A stretch of DNA of 64,000 nucleotides from Pyxidicoccus xibeiensis (lineage in GTDB: Bacteria; Myxococcota; Myxococcia; Myxococcales; Myxococcaceae): the NCBI RefSeq assembly GCF_024198175.1, contig NZ_JAJVKV010000001.1:434001-498000 (forward strand), read 5' to 3'. The notes under the pieces were generated by a model, which was not told the DNA's origin, did no database searches, and saw only the letters and a program-made list of their open reading frames with translations. Position 1 is the stretch's first letter. Each line of letters begins with the position of its first letter. Of the stretch, positions 17,144 through 25,027 are shown piece after piece. Both the position numbers and the translations under genes were made by a program.

Positions 17144-17629
17144 TCACCCGGACGGCGGTGGGCGCGGCTCGTCGAACAGCTCCTGCCGCTCCAGCGCAAT
17201 CGCCCTCCGGCTGAGCCGCAGCGACGCGAGCGCGAGCAGCGCCATGGCTCCCAGCAACACCACGCCCAGGGAGAAGGTCACCACCGGCAGCGCCTCCGGC
17301 ACGTTCGTGTGACGCTTCGTCAGGTACAGCAGCGACGTCATCACGAACGACAGCAGCGCCCAGTACGTGAAGCCAATCGCCCTCGCGAGGATGGCGTGCC
17401 TCCGGTCCAGGATGGCCACCTCCAGCTTCAGCACCGCGCGCCTCGCATGCCCCTCCGGCAGCAGGCGCCACTCGCGCACCATGTCCCGGATGCGCGCCGT
17501 CATCCGCGCAATCTGGTTGTCCAACCCCGTCGCCACGATGCCGCACGCCGACACCATCACCGCCGGCGTCACCGCCGTGCCGATGAGCCGGATGGACGAC
17601 AGGTCCAGGCCTTCCGAGCCGCCAGTCAT
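17144..17629 (-). CDS. DUF2721 family membrane protein
   Basis: A 161-residue inner-membrane protein with three hydrophobic segments: GTAVTPAVMVSACGIVATGL near the N-terminus, AIGFTYWALLSFVMTSLLYL, and TFSLGVVLLGAMALLALASL. The region between them (LDNQIARMTARIRDMVREWR) is the charged linker characteristic of DUF2721. ATG 17629 follows AGAGGAGGGC, a good ribosome site; a longer start at 17668 is less likely. Function of the family is unknown. It is divergent from the MerR gene, and one copy of the shared dyad (17693-17713) lies 64 bp upstream of its start. Confidence 0.85.
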   Translation of the reverse strand: MTGGSEGLDLSSIRLIGTAVTPAVMVSACGIVATGLDNQIARMTARIRDMVREWRLLPEGHARRAVLKLEVAILDRRHAILARAIGFTYWALLSFVMTSLLYLTKRHTNVPEALPVVTFSLGVVLLGAMALLALASLRLSRRAIALERQELFDEPRPPPSG

Positions 17630-17692
17630 GCCCTCCTCTGTTCCACCCCTCCCCCGGTGACGCAACACGTCTTCTCGACACCGACCTCATCC

Positions 17693-17713
17693 TGACAGCC
17701 TGACTGTCGAGTC
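17693..17713. promoter_or_regulatory. operator-like site TGACA-N7-TGTCGAGTC, copy 1
   Basis: TGACA at 17693-17697, TGTC at 17705-17708 and the extension GAGTC to 17713 form a 21-bp element with an inner GACAG/CTGTC dyad. An almost identical element is at 17778-17798, 85 bp away in the same orientation. It lies upstream of the DUF2721 gene, so the MerR protein may control both divergent units. Confidence 0.55.
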
Positions 17714-17776
17714 CTCCCCCCCAGCCCTGGGGAACACGACACCTGCCAGTGCCACAGACAAATCGACACTGACTAC

Positions 17777-17805
17777 TTGACACCAAAACTGTCGAGTCAT
17801 ACTGT
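17777..17805 (+). promoter_or_regulatory. promoter of the MerR gene with operator copy 2 in the spacer
   Basis: TTGACA (-35, 17777-17782) and TACTGT (-10, 17800-17805) are 17 bp apart, and the second TGACA-N7-TGTCGAGTC element (17778-17798) lies across the spacer, the usual place for a MerR-family operator. A start point near 17812 would put ATG 17813 at the very 5' end of the mRNA, giving a leaderless message. Confidence 0.55.
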
Positions 17806-17812
17806 TCGGTTC

Positions 17813-18316
17813 ATGAGGCCGCCGATGACACAGACCGAATGGAAGCTGGCGGAGCTGGCCGCGGAGGTGGGCGTCTCGCCGCGCACGGTGCGCTACTACG
17901 TCCAGCGCGGGTTGCTGCCCGCGCCGCCCTTCCGGGGACCGGACACCGTGTACGGCGAGGAGCACCTCGTCCGGCTCAAGGCCATCCGCGTGTTGCAGGC
18001 GAGGTTCCTGCCACTGGATGCCATCCAGGTGGAGCTGCAGCGCCTGTCGTTCGACGAGCTGCGCAAGCTCGGAGAGTCGGACGCCACTCCGACTCCGCCC
18101 ACCTATGCGCCTCCTCCGCCCGCTGTCGGCGGTGTGACGCTCCCGGCGGCTCCGGTGGTGGGTCCTCGGCAGGAAGCAATGGCACGCTACCAGCGCTGGG
18201 AGCTGGCCCCAGGGCTGGAGCTGCACGTTTCGGAAGCAGCGGACGCGAAGGTTCGGGCGCTCGCGGAGCGGGTCCGCGCCCTCATCGAAGAGTTCCAGGA
18301 AAAGGAGAGGCCATGA
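17813..18316 (+). CDS. MerR-family transcriptional regulator
   Basis: A 167-residue regulator. The winged helix-turn-helix of MerR proteins fills residues 10-75 (KLAELAAEVGVSPRTVRYYV, then RGLLP and EEHLVRLKAIRVLQ). A proline-rich linker (about 100-130) leads to a C-terminal helix likely used for dimerisation; no Cys metal site is present, so the inducer is unknown. ATG 17813 or 17825 can start the protein; the promoter position favours a leaderless start at 17813. The stop overlaps the ATG of the VIT/VWA gene by four bases, so the regulator is coupled to it and probably controls it. Confidence 0.88.
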   Translation: MRPPMTQTEWKLAELAAEVGVSPRTVRYYVQRGLLPAPPFRGPDTVYGEEHLVRLKAIRVLQARFLPLDAIQVELQRLSFDELRKLGESDATPTPPTYAPPPPAVGGVTLPAAPVVGPRQEAMARYQRWELAPGLELHVSEAADAKVRALAERVRALIEEFQEKERP

Positions 18317-20979
18317 AGACGGAGGAGCAGGCAGGGCTGTTCACGCGTGAGGGCGCTCGCATTCCCCTCCAGGGTGTCGAGGTGACGGGTGAGCTGCTGG
18401 GCGGCCATGCGCGGGTGCGCGTGCGCCAGCGCTACGTCAACGACGAGAAGCGCCCGGTGGAGGCCGTCTACACCTTCCCGCTGCCGTCGGATGGCACCCT
18501 CTCCGCCTTCTCCATGACGTGCGCCGGCCGCCGCGTGGAGGGCGTGGTGAAGGAGCGCGAGGAGGCGTTCCGCACCTACGACGACGCCATCACCTCCGGC
18601 CACGGCGCCGCGCTGCTGGACCAGGAGCGCGCCAACATCTTCACCGCGCAGGTGGGCAACCTGCTCCCCGGTGAGGAGACCCTCATCGAGGTCGAGTTCC
18701 TCCAGGCCGTCACCGCCGAGGAGGGCAGCGTGCGGTGGATGCTGCCCACGCTGGTGGCGCCCCGCTACATCCCCGGCACCGCGGCGGGCAACCGCACCAG
18801 CCACGGCACCGAGGAGCCGACGAGCCGCGTCCCGGATGCGGACCGGATTACGCCTCCCATCGGCCAGGTGGCGTACGGCCTGAAGATGGACCTGCTGGTG
18901 GACCTGGGCCGCGAGGTGGTGGTGGAGAGCCCGTCGCACGCCATCTCCGTCAACAAGGAGTCCGGCACCCGCATGCGCGTGGTCTTCTCCCGGGGCGAGG
19001 TGTCGTTGGACAGGGACCTGGTCCTCAGCCTGCGCAGCCCGGACAGCAGCGCCGTGTTCACCCCGCTCGTCACCCACCGCAAGGCGGACTCCGGGCCGGG
19101 CACCTTCGCCCTCACCGTGATTCCGGACCTGCTGGCCATGGCGTCCGCGCCGCCGAAGCAGGAGGTGGTCTTCGTGGTGGACACCTCCGGCTCCATGGAC
19201 GGTGAGAGCCTGCCCCAGGCCCAGGCCGCGCTGCGGCTGTGCCTGCGCCACCTGCGCGAAGGCGACCGCTTCAACGTCATCGCCTTCGAGAACAGCTTCC
19301 ACTCCTTCCAGCCTCAGCCGGTGCCCTTCACGCAGCGCACGCTCGAGGAGGCGGACCGGTGGGTGGCGGGGCTCCGGGCCTCCGGCGGCACCGAGCTGCT
19401 CCAGCCGATGAAGGCCGCGATGAAGGCCGCGCCGGACGGCGTGGTGGTGCTGCTGACGGACGGTCAGGTGGGCAACGAGGACGAAATCCTCAAGGCCGTG
19501 CTGGCCGAGCGGAAGACGGCGCGCGTGTACTCGTTCGGCATCGGCACCAACGTGAGCGACGCGCTGCTCAAGGACCTGGCGAAGCAGACGGGCGGCGCGG
19601 TGGAGTTCATCCACCCGGGCGAGCGCATCGACGACAAGGTCGTGGCGCAGTTCTCCCGCGCGCTCGCTCCTCGCGTCACCGACCTGGAGGTGTTCTTCGA
19701 CGGGGTGGAGGGCGCGGAGCTGGCCCCCACCGAGCTGCCGCCCATGGTGGACGGCGTGCCCTGGACGCTGCTCGGCCGCTACCCGAACCCGGGCCTCGGC
19801 AAGGTGACGCTGCGTGGGCGCTCGGGCCGTGAGCGCTTCGTGCTCACCGTGAGCGTGGACTTCCCCGCCGCGTCGGACCGGCCGGCGGTGGAGAAGTTGT
19901 GGGCGGCGGAGCGCATCCGTGGATGGGAGACCGCCCAGCTCACCGGCCGCCGCGCCGACGCCATGAAGAAGCGCATCGTCGAGCTGGCCGTCGCGCATCA
20001 AATCGTCACCCGCTACACCTCCTTCGTGGTGGTGGAGGAGCGCACGGGCGACCGGCGCGCCTCGGGCCAGCCGGAGACGCGCGTCGTCCCCGTGAATGCG
20101 CCCGCCGGCTGGGCCATGTTCGGCGCATCGAAGAGGGAGTCGGAGCTGGATGGCTCCGTGCATATCGGCGGGACCGGGCCCGTGGTGAGTACCGGGCCCC
20201 AGCGCAAGAGGTCCATCGCTCCGGGGGCGCCCCCGCCGCCGCCGCGCATCCCCGCCCCCGCGCCCATCATGGTCGGAGCCATGCCCAGTCCGGCGGCCGC
20301 GCCTCCGAGGGGTGCGTCGGGCGCCTTCGCCTCGGGTGGCAGCGCGCCTCCCGCCCCGGCTCCGATGAGCAGCCAGGAGATGGCGAAGGGCCGTGGACTC
20401 ACGGAGCGGCTCCTCGAAAGCGCCCGCTCCCTCGTGGGAAAGTCCAGCAAGTCCCAGGCCGAGGAGCCTGCCTTCCCCATGATGGACAGCATGGAGGCCG
20501 AGGAGGAGGGTGAGGCGTTCGCGGCCTCCGCCCCCGCGATGGCGCCGAAGGACTTCGAGCCCATGGAGATGGAGCAGGAGAAGTCCCGGCACGAGGGCGC
20601 GGGCGTGGAAGCCCTGCTGGGGCGGCAGCTCGCCAACGGTCTGTGGGACGGCCCCGGCGCGGGTCCGGAGCCGGTGCGCCAGGCGCGCGCCACGGCGCTG
20701 GCGCTGCTGGAGCTGCTGCGCCAGGGCGTCACCAGCAGCCACCCGCTGCATGGCGCGCAGGTGAAGAAGGCGGTGGAGGCGCTGCTGTCGCTCGCCGCCA
20801 GCCTCACCGGCGAGCCGCAGGTGGCGGAGCTGGCGCTGGGCGTGGCGTGGCTGACGGCGGCGGGCCCGCGCACCCGCGGCCGCATCGAGCAGGCCGCGAA
20901 GCCGCTGGCCGGCCTCAACGGCCGGCTGGGCAACGAGGTGGCGCTGCGGCAGCACGTGGACGCCCTGGCCGCGCGCTGA
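18313..20979 (+). CDS. VIT and von Willebrand factor A domain protein
   Basis: An 888-residue protein. Residues about 10-135 form a VIT domain (VRVRQRYVNDEKRPVEAVYT, with FPLP). The VWA domain begins near 283 and carries a complete MIDAS motif DTSGS (290-294). A Pro/Ala-rich linker (about 640-720) precedes a helical C-terminal part. VIT-VWA proteins resemble inter-alpha-trypsin inhibitor heavy chains; bacterial members are thought to bind proteins or surfaces, but no signal peptide is visible here. The ATG overlaps the MerR stop. The last 35 bases are tandemly duplicated beyond the stop codon in the same frame (see 20946-21025). Confidence 0.9.
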   Translation: MKTEEQAGLFTREGARIPLQGVEVTGELLGGHARVRVRQRYVNDEKRPVEAVYTFPLPSDGTLSAFSMTCAGRRVEGVVKEREEAFRTYDDAITSGHGAALLDQERANIFTAQVGNLLPGEETLIEVEFLQAVTAEEGSVRWMLPTLVAPRYIPGTAAGNRTSHGTEEPTSRVPDADRITPPIGQVAYGLKMDLLVDLGREVVVESPSHAISVNKESGTRMRVVFSRGEVSLDRDLVLSLRSPDSSAVFTPLVTHRKADSGPGTFALTVIPDLLAMASAPPKQEVVFVVDTSGSMDGESLPQAQAALRLCLRHLREGDRFNVIAFENSFHSFQPQPVPFTQRTLEEADRWVAGLRASGGTELLQPMKAAMKAAPDGVVVLLTDGQVGNEDEILKAVLAERKTARVYSFGIGTNVSDALLKDLAKQTGGAVEFIHPGERIDDKVVAQFSRALAPRVTDLEVFFDGVEGAELAPTELPPMVDGVPWTLLGRYPNPGLGKVTLRGRSGRERFVLTVSVDFPAASDRPAVEKLWAAERIRGWETAQLTGRRADAMKKRIVELAVAHQIVTRYTSFVVVEERTGDRRASGQPETRVVPVNAPAGWAMFGASKRESELDGSVHIGGTGPVVSTGPQRKRSIAPGAPPPPPRIPAPAPIMVGAMPSPAAAPPRGASGAFASGGSAPPAPAPMSSQEMAKGRGLTERLLESARSLVGKSSKSQAEEPAFPMMDSMEAEEEGEAFAASAPAMAPKDFEPMEMEQEKSRHEGAGVEALLGRQLANGLWDGPGAGPEPVRQARATALALLELLRQGVTSSHPLHGAQVKKAVEALLSLAASLTGEPQVAELALGVAWLTAAGPRTRGRIEQAAKPLAGLNGRLGNEVALRQHVDALAAR

Positions 20980-21025
20980 CAGGTGACGCCGCGGCAGCAC
21001 GTGGATGCCCTGGCTGCGCGCCGAC
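20946..21025 (+). repeat. in-frame 45-bp tandem duplication across the VIT/VWA stop codon
   Basis: The 35 bases at 20946-20980 recur at 20991-21025 with three mismatches; the offset is 45 bp, exactly 15 codons. Where copy 1 has the stop TGA, copy 2 has CGA, and the downstream frame stays open for about 20 codons to a TGA at 21038-21040. The protein may once have been longer, or the duplication arose after the stop. Confidence 0.75.
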
Positions 21026-21075
21026 GCAGCCGGGCATGACACCCGCGCGGGGCAACTGACGCCTCGTGCACGCAA

Positions 21076-21118
21076 GGGCCCCGGTCTTCTCGCGACGCTC
21101 GCGAGGAGGCCGGGGTCC
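21076..21118. repeat. 20-bp stem hairpin before the 21137 gene
   Basis: GGGCCCCGGTCTTCTCGCGA (21076-21095) pairs with 21099-21118 through a 3-nt loop, with a few G-T wobbles and one mismatch. No U-tract follows on either strand. It ends 18 bp before the next ATG and may be a terminator of the VIT/VWA unit, an mRNA stabiliser or an attenuator. Confidence 0.6.
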
Positions 21119-21136
21119 TCGCATACAGTGGGCGCG

Positions 21137-22243
21137 ATGACGCTCGCCACCCTGCTGCTGGTCGCCCTCTCCGCCACCCAGGCCGCGCCCACGGATGCGC
21201 CCCAGGACGCCGCCACCGTCACCGCACCTCCGCTGGTGGGCACTCCCGACGCCTGCCCCGCCAGCGCCGAGGCCGACTACGACGACGGCTTCGACGCGCT
21301 CGTGAGGCGCAGGGACCGCGAGGCCCTGGATGCGCTGCAGCGCGCGCTGGCCGCCTGTCCCCACCATCCCTACGCCAGCGAGCTCGTGCGGCTGGCCCGG
21401 GCGCGGCTCGCCCCGGGAGGCCGCCTGGCCGAGGCCGCGGCCCGGGACACCGGGCCCGAAGCGCGCTCCGACGCCGCGCTCGCCGGGCTCACCGTGGTGC
21501 AGACGCTGCACGGCGCGACGCAGGGCATCCTCCTGTGCGCCATCGCCGACTGTGGCGGGCAGGGCTTCGCCGCCGTGTCGCTGCTGGGCGCCGGGGCCGG
21601 CGCCGCCACCACGCTGCTGCTCGCCCGGGACGGGGTGACGTCCGGCCAGGGCGCGGTCGTCAACTCCGGCACCGTGTGGGGCTTCTGGTTCGGCATCGCC
21701 TCGCTGCTGGCGTTCGACCTCAGCGATGACGACGCGCTGGCGGCAGTCATGGCGGGCGGGGCGGGCTTCACCGGCGTGGGCATCCTGCTGGCCCACTACG
21801 CCCGGCCCACCCCGGGCCAGGTGTCCATGGCCAACTCGGGCGGCCTGTGGGCGGGCGTGGTGACGGCGCTGCTGCTGCTGACGTCGGAAAGCGATGACGA
21901 GCGGAACTTCTTCGCCCTCGAGATGGGGGCCACGGGCGTGGGCATCGTCTCGCTCGCCGTGCTGTCGCGCACCGTCTCCGTGTCCCGGGGACGGATGCTC
22001 CTCATCGACGCGGGCGGCATCATCGGCGGACTGCTGGGGGCCACGGCCACCTACCTGGCCGCGGGAGACAACGCGGGCGACCCCATCCTGGTGGGTACCG
22101 CCGCTGGCGTGGTGAGTGGCCTGGTGCTCACCACGTACCTCACGCGCAACTTCGACGCGCCGAGGGACGCCCCCCAGGCGCTGCTGACGCCCGCCGTCGT
22201 GGGACGCGACGGCGCGGGCATGGCGCTGGTCGGCACCTTCTAG
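21137..22243 (+). CDS. hypothetical multi-pass membrane protein with signal peptide
   Basis: A 368-residue protein of unknown function, typical of myxobacteria. A signal peptide (TLATLLLVALSATQAAP) is followed by a soluble part with a TPR-like helix (DGFDALVRRRDREALDALQR) and then a long run of weakly hydrophobic Gly/Ala-rich segments (about residues 115-350) that read as eight or more membrane helices or a glycine-zipper bundle. No catalytic motif is visible. ATG 21137 is the first start before the signal peptide. Confidence 0.75.
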   Translation: MTLATLLLVALSATQAAPTDAPQDAATVTAPPLVGTPDACPASAEADYDDGFDALVRRRDREALDALQRALAACPHHPYASELVRLARARLAPGGRLAEAAARDTGPEARSDAALAGLTVVQTLHGATQGILLCAIADCGGQGFAAVSLLGAGAGAATTLLLARDGVTSGQGAVVNSGTVWGFWFGIASLLAFDLSDDDALAAVMAGGAGFTGVGILLAHYARPTPGQVSMANSGGLWAGVVTALLLLTSESDDERNFFALEMGATGVGIVSLAVLSRTVSVSRGRMLLIDAGGIIGGLLGATATYLAAGDNAGDPILVGTAAGVVSGLVLTTYLTRNFDAPRDAPQALLTPAVVGRDGAGMALVGTF

Positions 22244-22254
22244 CCCCGAAGGAC

Positions 22255-22608
22255 ATGCCCTCGCGAAAGCCCCGGGAGGCACCACCCACCACGCCGGACG
22301 GGCGCTACCTCGTCGTGGACGGCCGGCTGTGGCGGCGCTCCAACCCGGCGCTCGGGCCCCGGCAGCGCCAGCTGCTGGTGGACGCGCTGATGCAGGCCCG
22401 GCGCGAGGTGGGCGTCGCGCTGCGGGCCGGAAATGCGGCGGCGGAGCGCAGGGCGCGCGAGCGCGTCCACCGGGCGAAGGTGGCGCTGGGCGAGCGCGGC
22501 CCGCCCTGGTGGACGGACGGGGCCCCCGACTTCAACCGGCACCTCGTCGGGGGCACGCCCTACGCCGCGTGGTTCGCGGCCCTGGGTCAGCTCCGCGACA
22601 AGCCGTAG
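22255..22608 (+). CDS. small conserved hypothetical protein
   Basis: A 117-residue cytosolic, basic protein. The pattern TPDGRYLVVDGRLWRRSNP near the start and GPPWWTDGAPDFNRHLVGG near the end are shared by many short proteobacterial proteins of unknown function, sometimes mislabelled as Tol biopolymer transporters. Its 3' end overlaps the convergent SDR gene by 22 bp. Spacing of 11 bp from the upstream gene suggests co-transcription. Confidence 0.8.
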   Translation: MPSRKPREAPPTTPDGRYLVVDGRLWRRSNPALGPRQRQLLVDALMQARREVGVALRAGNAAAERRARERVHRAKVALGERGPPWWTDGAPDFNRHLVGGTPYAAWFAALGQLRDKP

Positions 22609-23417
22609 AGGGACATCACCAGTTGCTCGAAGGTGCGCGAGGGCAGCAGCATCTTCGCCAGCACCGCGCCCCGCTGCGCCACCTTGCCCACCGAGTAGCG
22701 CACGCGCACGGCGCCGTCCTCCATCACCTCCAGCACCCGGCGCGCCACGTCCTCGGGGGGCACGCCCGCCCGCTCCTCGGCCTCGATGACCCGCAGCGCC
22801 GTCTCGAAGCGCTCGCGGTACACGGAGCCCGGGCCCGACTGGAGCGCCTGCACCCGGTTCTCCGTGAGGCGCGTGCGCACGTCGCCCGGCTGCACCAGGG
22901 TGGCCTGGATGCCGAAGGGCGCCACCTCCTGGCGCAGGCTCTCCGTCAGCCCCTCCAGCGCGAACTTGCTGGCGCTGTACATGCTCTGGAAGGGCAGCCC
23001 CACCACGCCGCCCAGCGAGCTGATGTTGATGATGAGCCCCGACCTGCGCGCGCGCATGGATGGCAGCACCGCCTTGCACACGCGCAGCACGCCGAGCAGG
23101 TTGGTGTCGAGCAGCCGCCGCGCCTCGTCCAGCGACACGTCCTCCAGCGCGCCCGCCAGCGCGTAGCCGGCGTTGTTCACCACGACGTCGAGGTGCCCCT
23201 CTCGCGAGAGCACCGCGTCCACCGCGCCCTGGACGGAGTCGTCACGCGTGACGTCCATCTCCAGCACGTGGAAGCCGCGCGCCTCGACGGCGGGGGGCTG
23301 GCGGCTGGTGCCATAGACGACGTGCCCGCGCGCGACCAGCAGCTCCGCGCAGGCCTTGCCGATGCCGGAGGAGGCACCGGTGATGAGTACGACTCTGCTT
23401 CCCTGGGATGCGTCCAA
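22587..23417 (-). CDS. short-chain dehydrogenase/reductase
   Basis: A Rossmann-fold SDR of about 276 residues: NAD(P)-binding TGASSGIG near the N-terminus, NNAG in the middle, catalytic Ser, Tyr and Lys in INISS...SMYSASKFAL (YxxxK). The specificity for Asp after the second strand (MDVTRDD) suits classical SDRs. Substrate unknown. The start is uncertain: TTG 23417 has GGAG eight bases upstream and leaves a normal SDR N-terminus; GTG 23504 would add 29 unusual residues. Its 3' end overlaps the convergent small gene by 22 bp. Confidence 0.88.
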   Translation of the reverse strand: MDASQGSRVVLITGASSGIGKACAELLVARGHVVYGTSRQPPAVEARGFHVLEMDVTRDDSVQGAVDAVLSREGHLDVVVNNAGYALAGALEDVSLDEARRLLDTNLLGVLRVCKAVLPSMRARRSGLIINISSLGGVVGLPFQSMYSASKFALEGLTESLRQEVAPFGIQATLVQPGDVRTRLTENRVQALQSGPGSVYRERFETALRVIEAEERAGVPPEDVARRVLEVMEDGAVRVRYSVGKVAQRGAVLAKMLLPSRTFEQLVMSLYGLSRS

Positions 23418-23521
23418 TCCGTGTGCTCCGCAATCCCCCCATGGGACGGTGCACAAACCATGGGCGTCGGGCCGGGACCAGCCACGTCGAGTCCCGTCCC
23501 GCACTCTCCCAGACAGGCTCG

Positions 23522-23827
23522 CTAGACGGACTTGCGTACGCCCGGCGTCAGGCGCGAGCGCCCGTGCTCATCCACCGGCAGCCCGTCCATGGGGCCCGGC
23601 GGACGGTGGGCTTGCACCTCGCGCACCATGAAGAAGGCGGCGGCCGACAGCACTCCGAGGTCGTCCAGCCACCCCAGCACCGGGATGAAGTCCGGCAGGA
23701 AGTCCACGGGCGACACGAAGTAGACCACCGCCAGCACGCCGGCGAGCTTCCGCCAGAGCGACACCCGCGGGTCGCGCGCATAGCTGATGAAGCGGGTCCC
23801 CATGCCACGAAGGCCTGCGATGTTCAT
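23522..23827 (-). CDS. DUF1232 (YkvA-like) membrane protein
   Basis: A 101-residue protein with the DUF1232 core: an N-terminal amphipathic helix, then VVYFVSPVDFLPDFIPVLGW and LDDLGVLSAAAFFM, two short membrane-associated segments joined by the conserved SPxDxxPD-x-IPxxGxxDD pattern. Function is unknown. Longer readings in this frame run antisense to the ABC ATPase gene and are rejected. It is 89 bp downstream of fbpC-like ATPase on the same strand and may be read through from it. Confidence 0.85.
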   Translation of the reverse strand: MNIAGLRGMGTRFISYARDPRVSLWRKLAGVLAVVYFVSPVDFLPDFIPVLGWLDDLGVLSAAAFFMVREVQAHRPPGPMDGLPVDEHGRSRLTPGVRKSV

Positions 23828-23916
23828 GCCCCGCTCTACGTGGGAAGGGTCCGGGTGATTGCACCCCTGCCCCATACTCCGCGTACGACGGCTGCACGCC
23901 CGGAGAGCAGCCGGGC

Positions 23917-24972
23917 TCAGTCCGGGCTGTCCGACAGCACCACCGCGCGGCCCACCACCTCCAGCCGGGCCCGCGAGCCCGCGCGCAGCGGCAGCTCCGG
24001 CGCGCCGCGCACGGTGAGCTCCAGGCCGCCGCAGGCCACGGTGTACTCGGCGCTGGGGCCCTGGAACTCGCGCGCCAGCACCTCCGCGCGCAGGGCGCCG
24101 CCCACCGCCACTGCGTCCGTGTCGGGCACCAGCCGCAGCGCCTCCGGCCGCAGCGACACCAGCACGCTCCCCTTCGCGTGCCCCGTCACCGGGAGGATGC
24201 CGAGCACCGTGCGCACGCCGTTGCCGAAGCCCATGCCCGGCAGGAGGTTGGTGCCGCCCAGGAAGTACGCGACGAAGGCGGTGCGCGGCGTGGAGTAGAC
24301 GTCCTCCGGCGTGCCCACCTGCTCCACCCTGCCCGCGCGCATCACCACCAGCCGGTCCGCGAAGGCCATGGCCTCGCCCTGGTCGTGCGTGACGAGCATC
24401 ACCGTGGCGCCGAGCGACTTGAGCACCCGCCGCACCTCCATCCGCGTGGACGCGCGCAGCGCGCTGTCCAGGCTGGAGAAGGGCTCGTCCAGCAGCAGCA
24501 CCCGGGGGCCCGGGGCCAGCGCGCGAGAGAGCGCCACCCGCTGCTGCTGCCCGCCGGAGAGCGCGTGCGGCATGCGCGACTCGAAGCCCTCCAGGCCGAA
24601 GAGCTTCAGCATGGCGCGGGCGCGGGAGAGCGCCTCGGCGCGTGGCACCGTGGTGAGGCCGAAGGCCACGTTGTCCAGCACGGACAGGTGCGGGAAGAGG
24701 GCGTAGTCCTGGAACACCATGCCCACGCTGCGCTGCTCGGGCGGCACGAAGGTGCCAGGGCCCGCCAGCGCGCGGCCGTCCAGGGTGACGGAGCCCGCGT
24801 CGGGGCGCTCGAAGCCGGCCACCATGCGCAGCGTCGTCGTCTTGCCGCAGCCGGAGGGGCCCAGCAGCGCCAGCACCTCGCCCGGCTCCACCGCCAGCGA
24901 CAGCCCGTCCACCGCGGCGGTGCCGCTGGAGGCGTAGCGCAGGGTGACGGCGTCGAGCGAGAGCAGGGGCAT
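23917..24972 (-). CDS. ferric-iron ABC transporter ATP-binding protein (FbpC-like)
   Basis: A 351-residue ABC ATPase: Walker A GPSGCGKTT at 38-46, Q-loop VFQDYALFPHLS, signature LSGGQQQR, Walker B VLLLDEPFSSLD and switch LVTHDQGEA. A C-terminal TOBE-like regulatory domain follows (about 240-351). This is the FbpC/PotA/CysA class. With the adjacent permease and FutA/FbpA-type binding protein it should energise periplasmic Fe3+ uptake. ATG 24972 is chosen because the ABC fold begins at once; the open frame extends upstream to 25074 without conserved sequence. Confidence 0.9.
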   Translation of the reverse strand: MPLLSLDAVTLRYASSGTAAVDGLSLAVEPGEVLALLGPSGCGKTTTLRMVAGFERPDAGSVTLDGRALAGPGTFVPPEQRSVGMVFQDYALFPHLSVLDNVAFGLTTVPRAEALSRARAMLKLFGLEGFESRMPHALSGGQQQRVALSRALAPGPRVLLLDEPFSSLDSALRASTRMEVRRVLKSLGATVMLVTHDQGEAMAFADRLVVMRAGRVEQVGTPEDVYSTPRTAFVAYFLGGTNLLPGMGFGNGVRTVLGILPVTGHAKGSVLVSLRPEALRLVPDTDAVAVGGALRAEVLAREFQGPSAEYTVACGGLELTVRGAPELPLRAGSRARLEVVGRAVVLSDSPD

Positions 24973-25027
24973 GGACGCGGCGCACCCTACCGCGTTCCGG
25001 CGCGCCGGGAAGCCTCCACTCCCGCGC

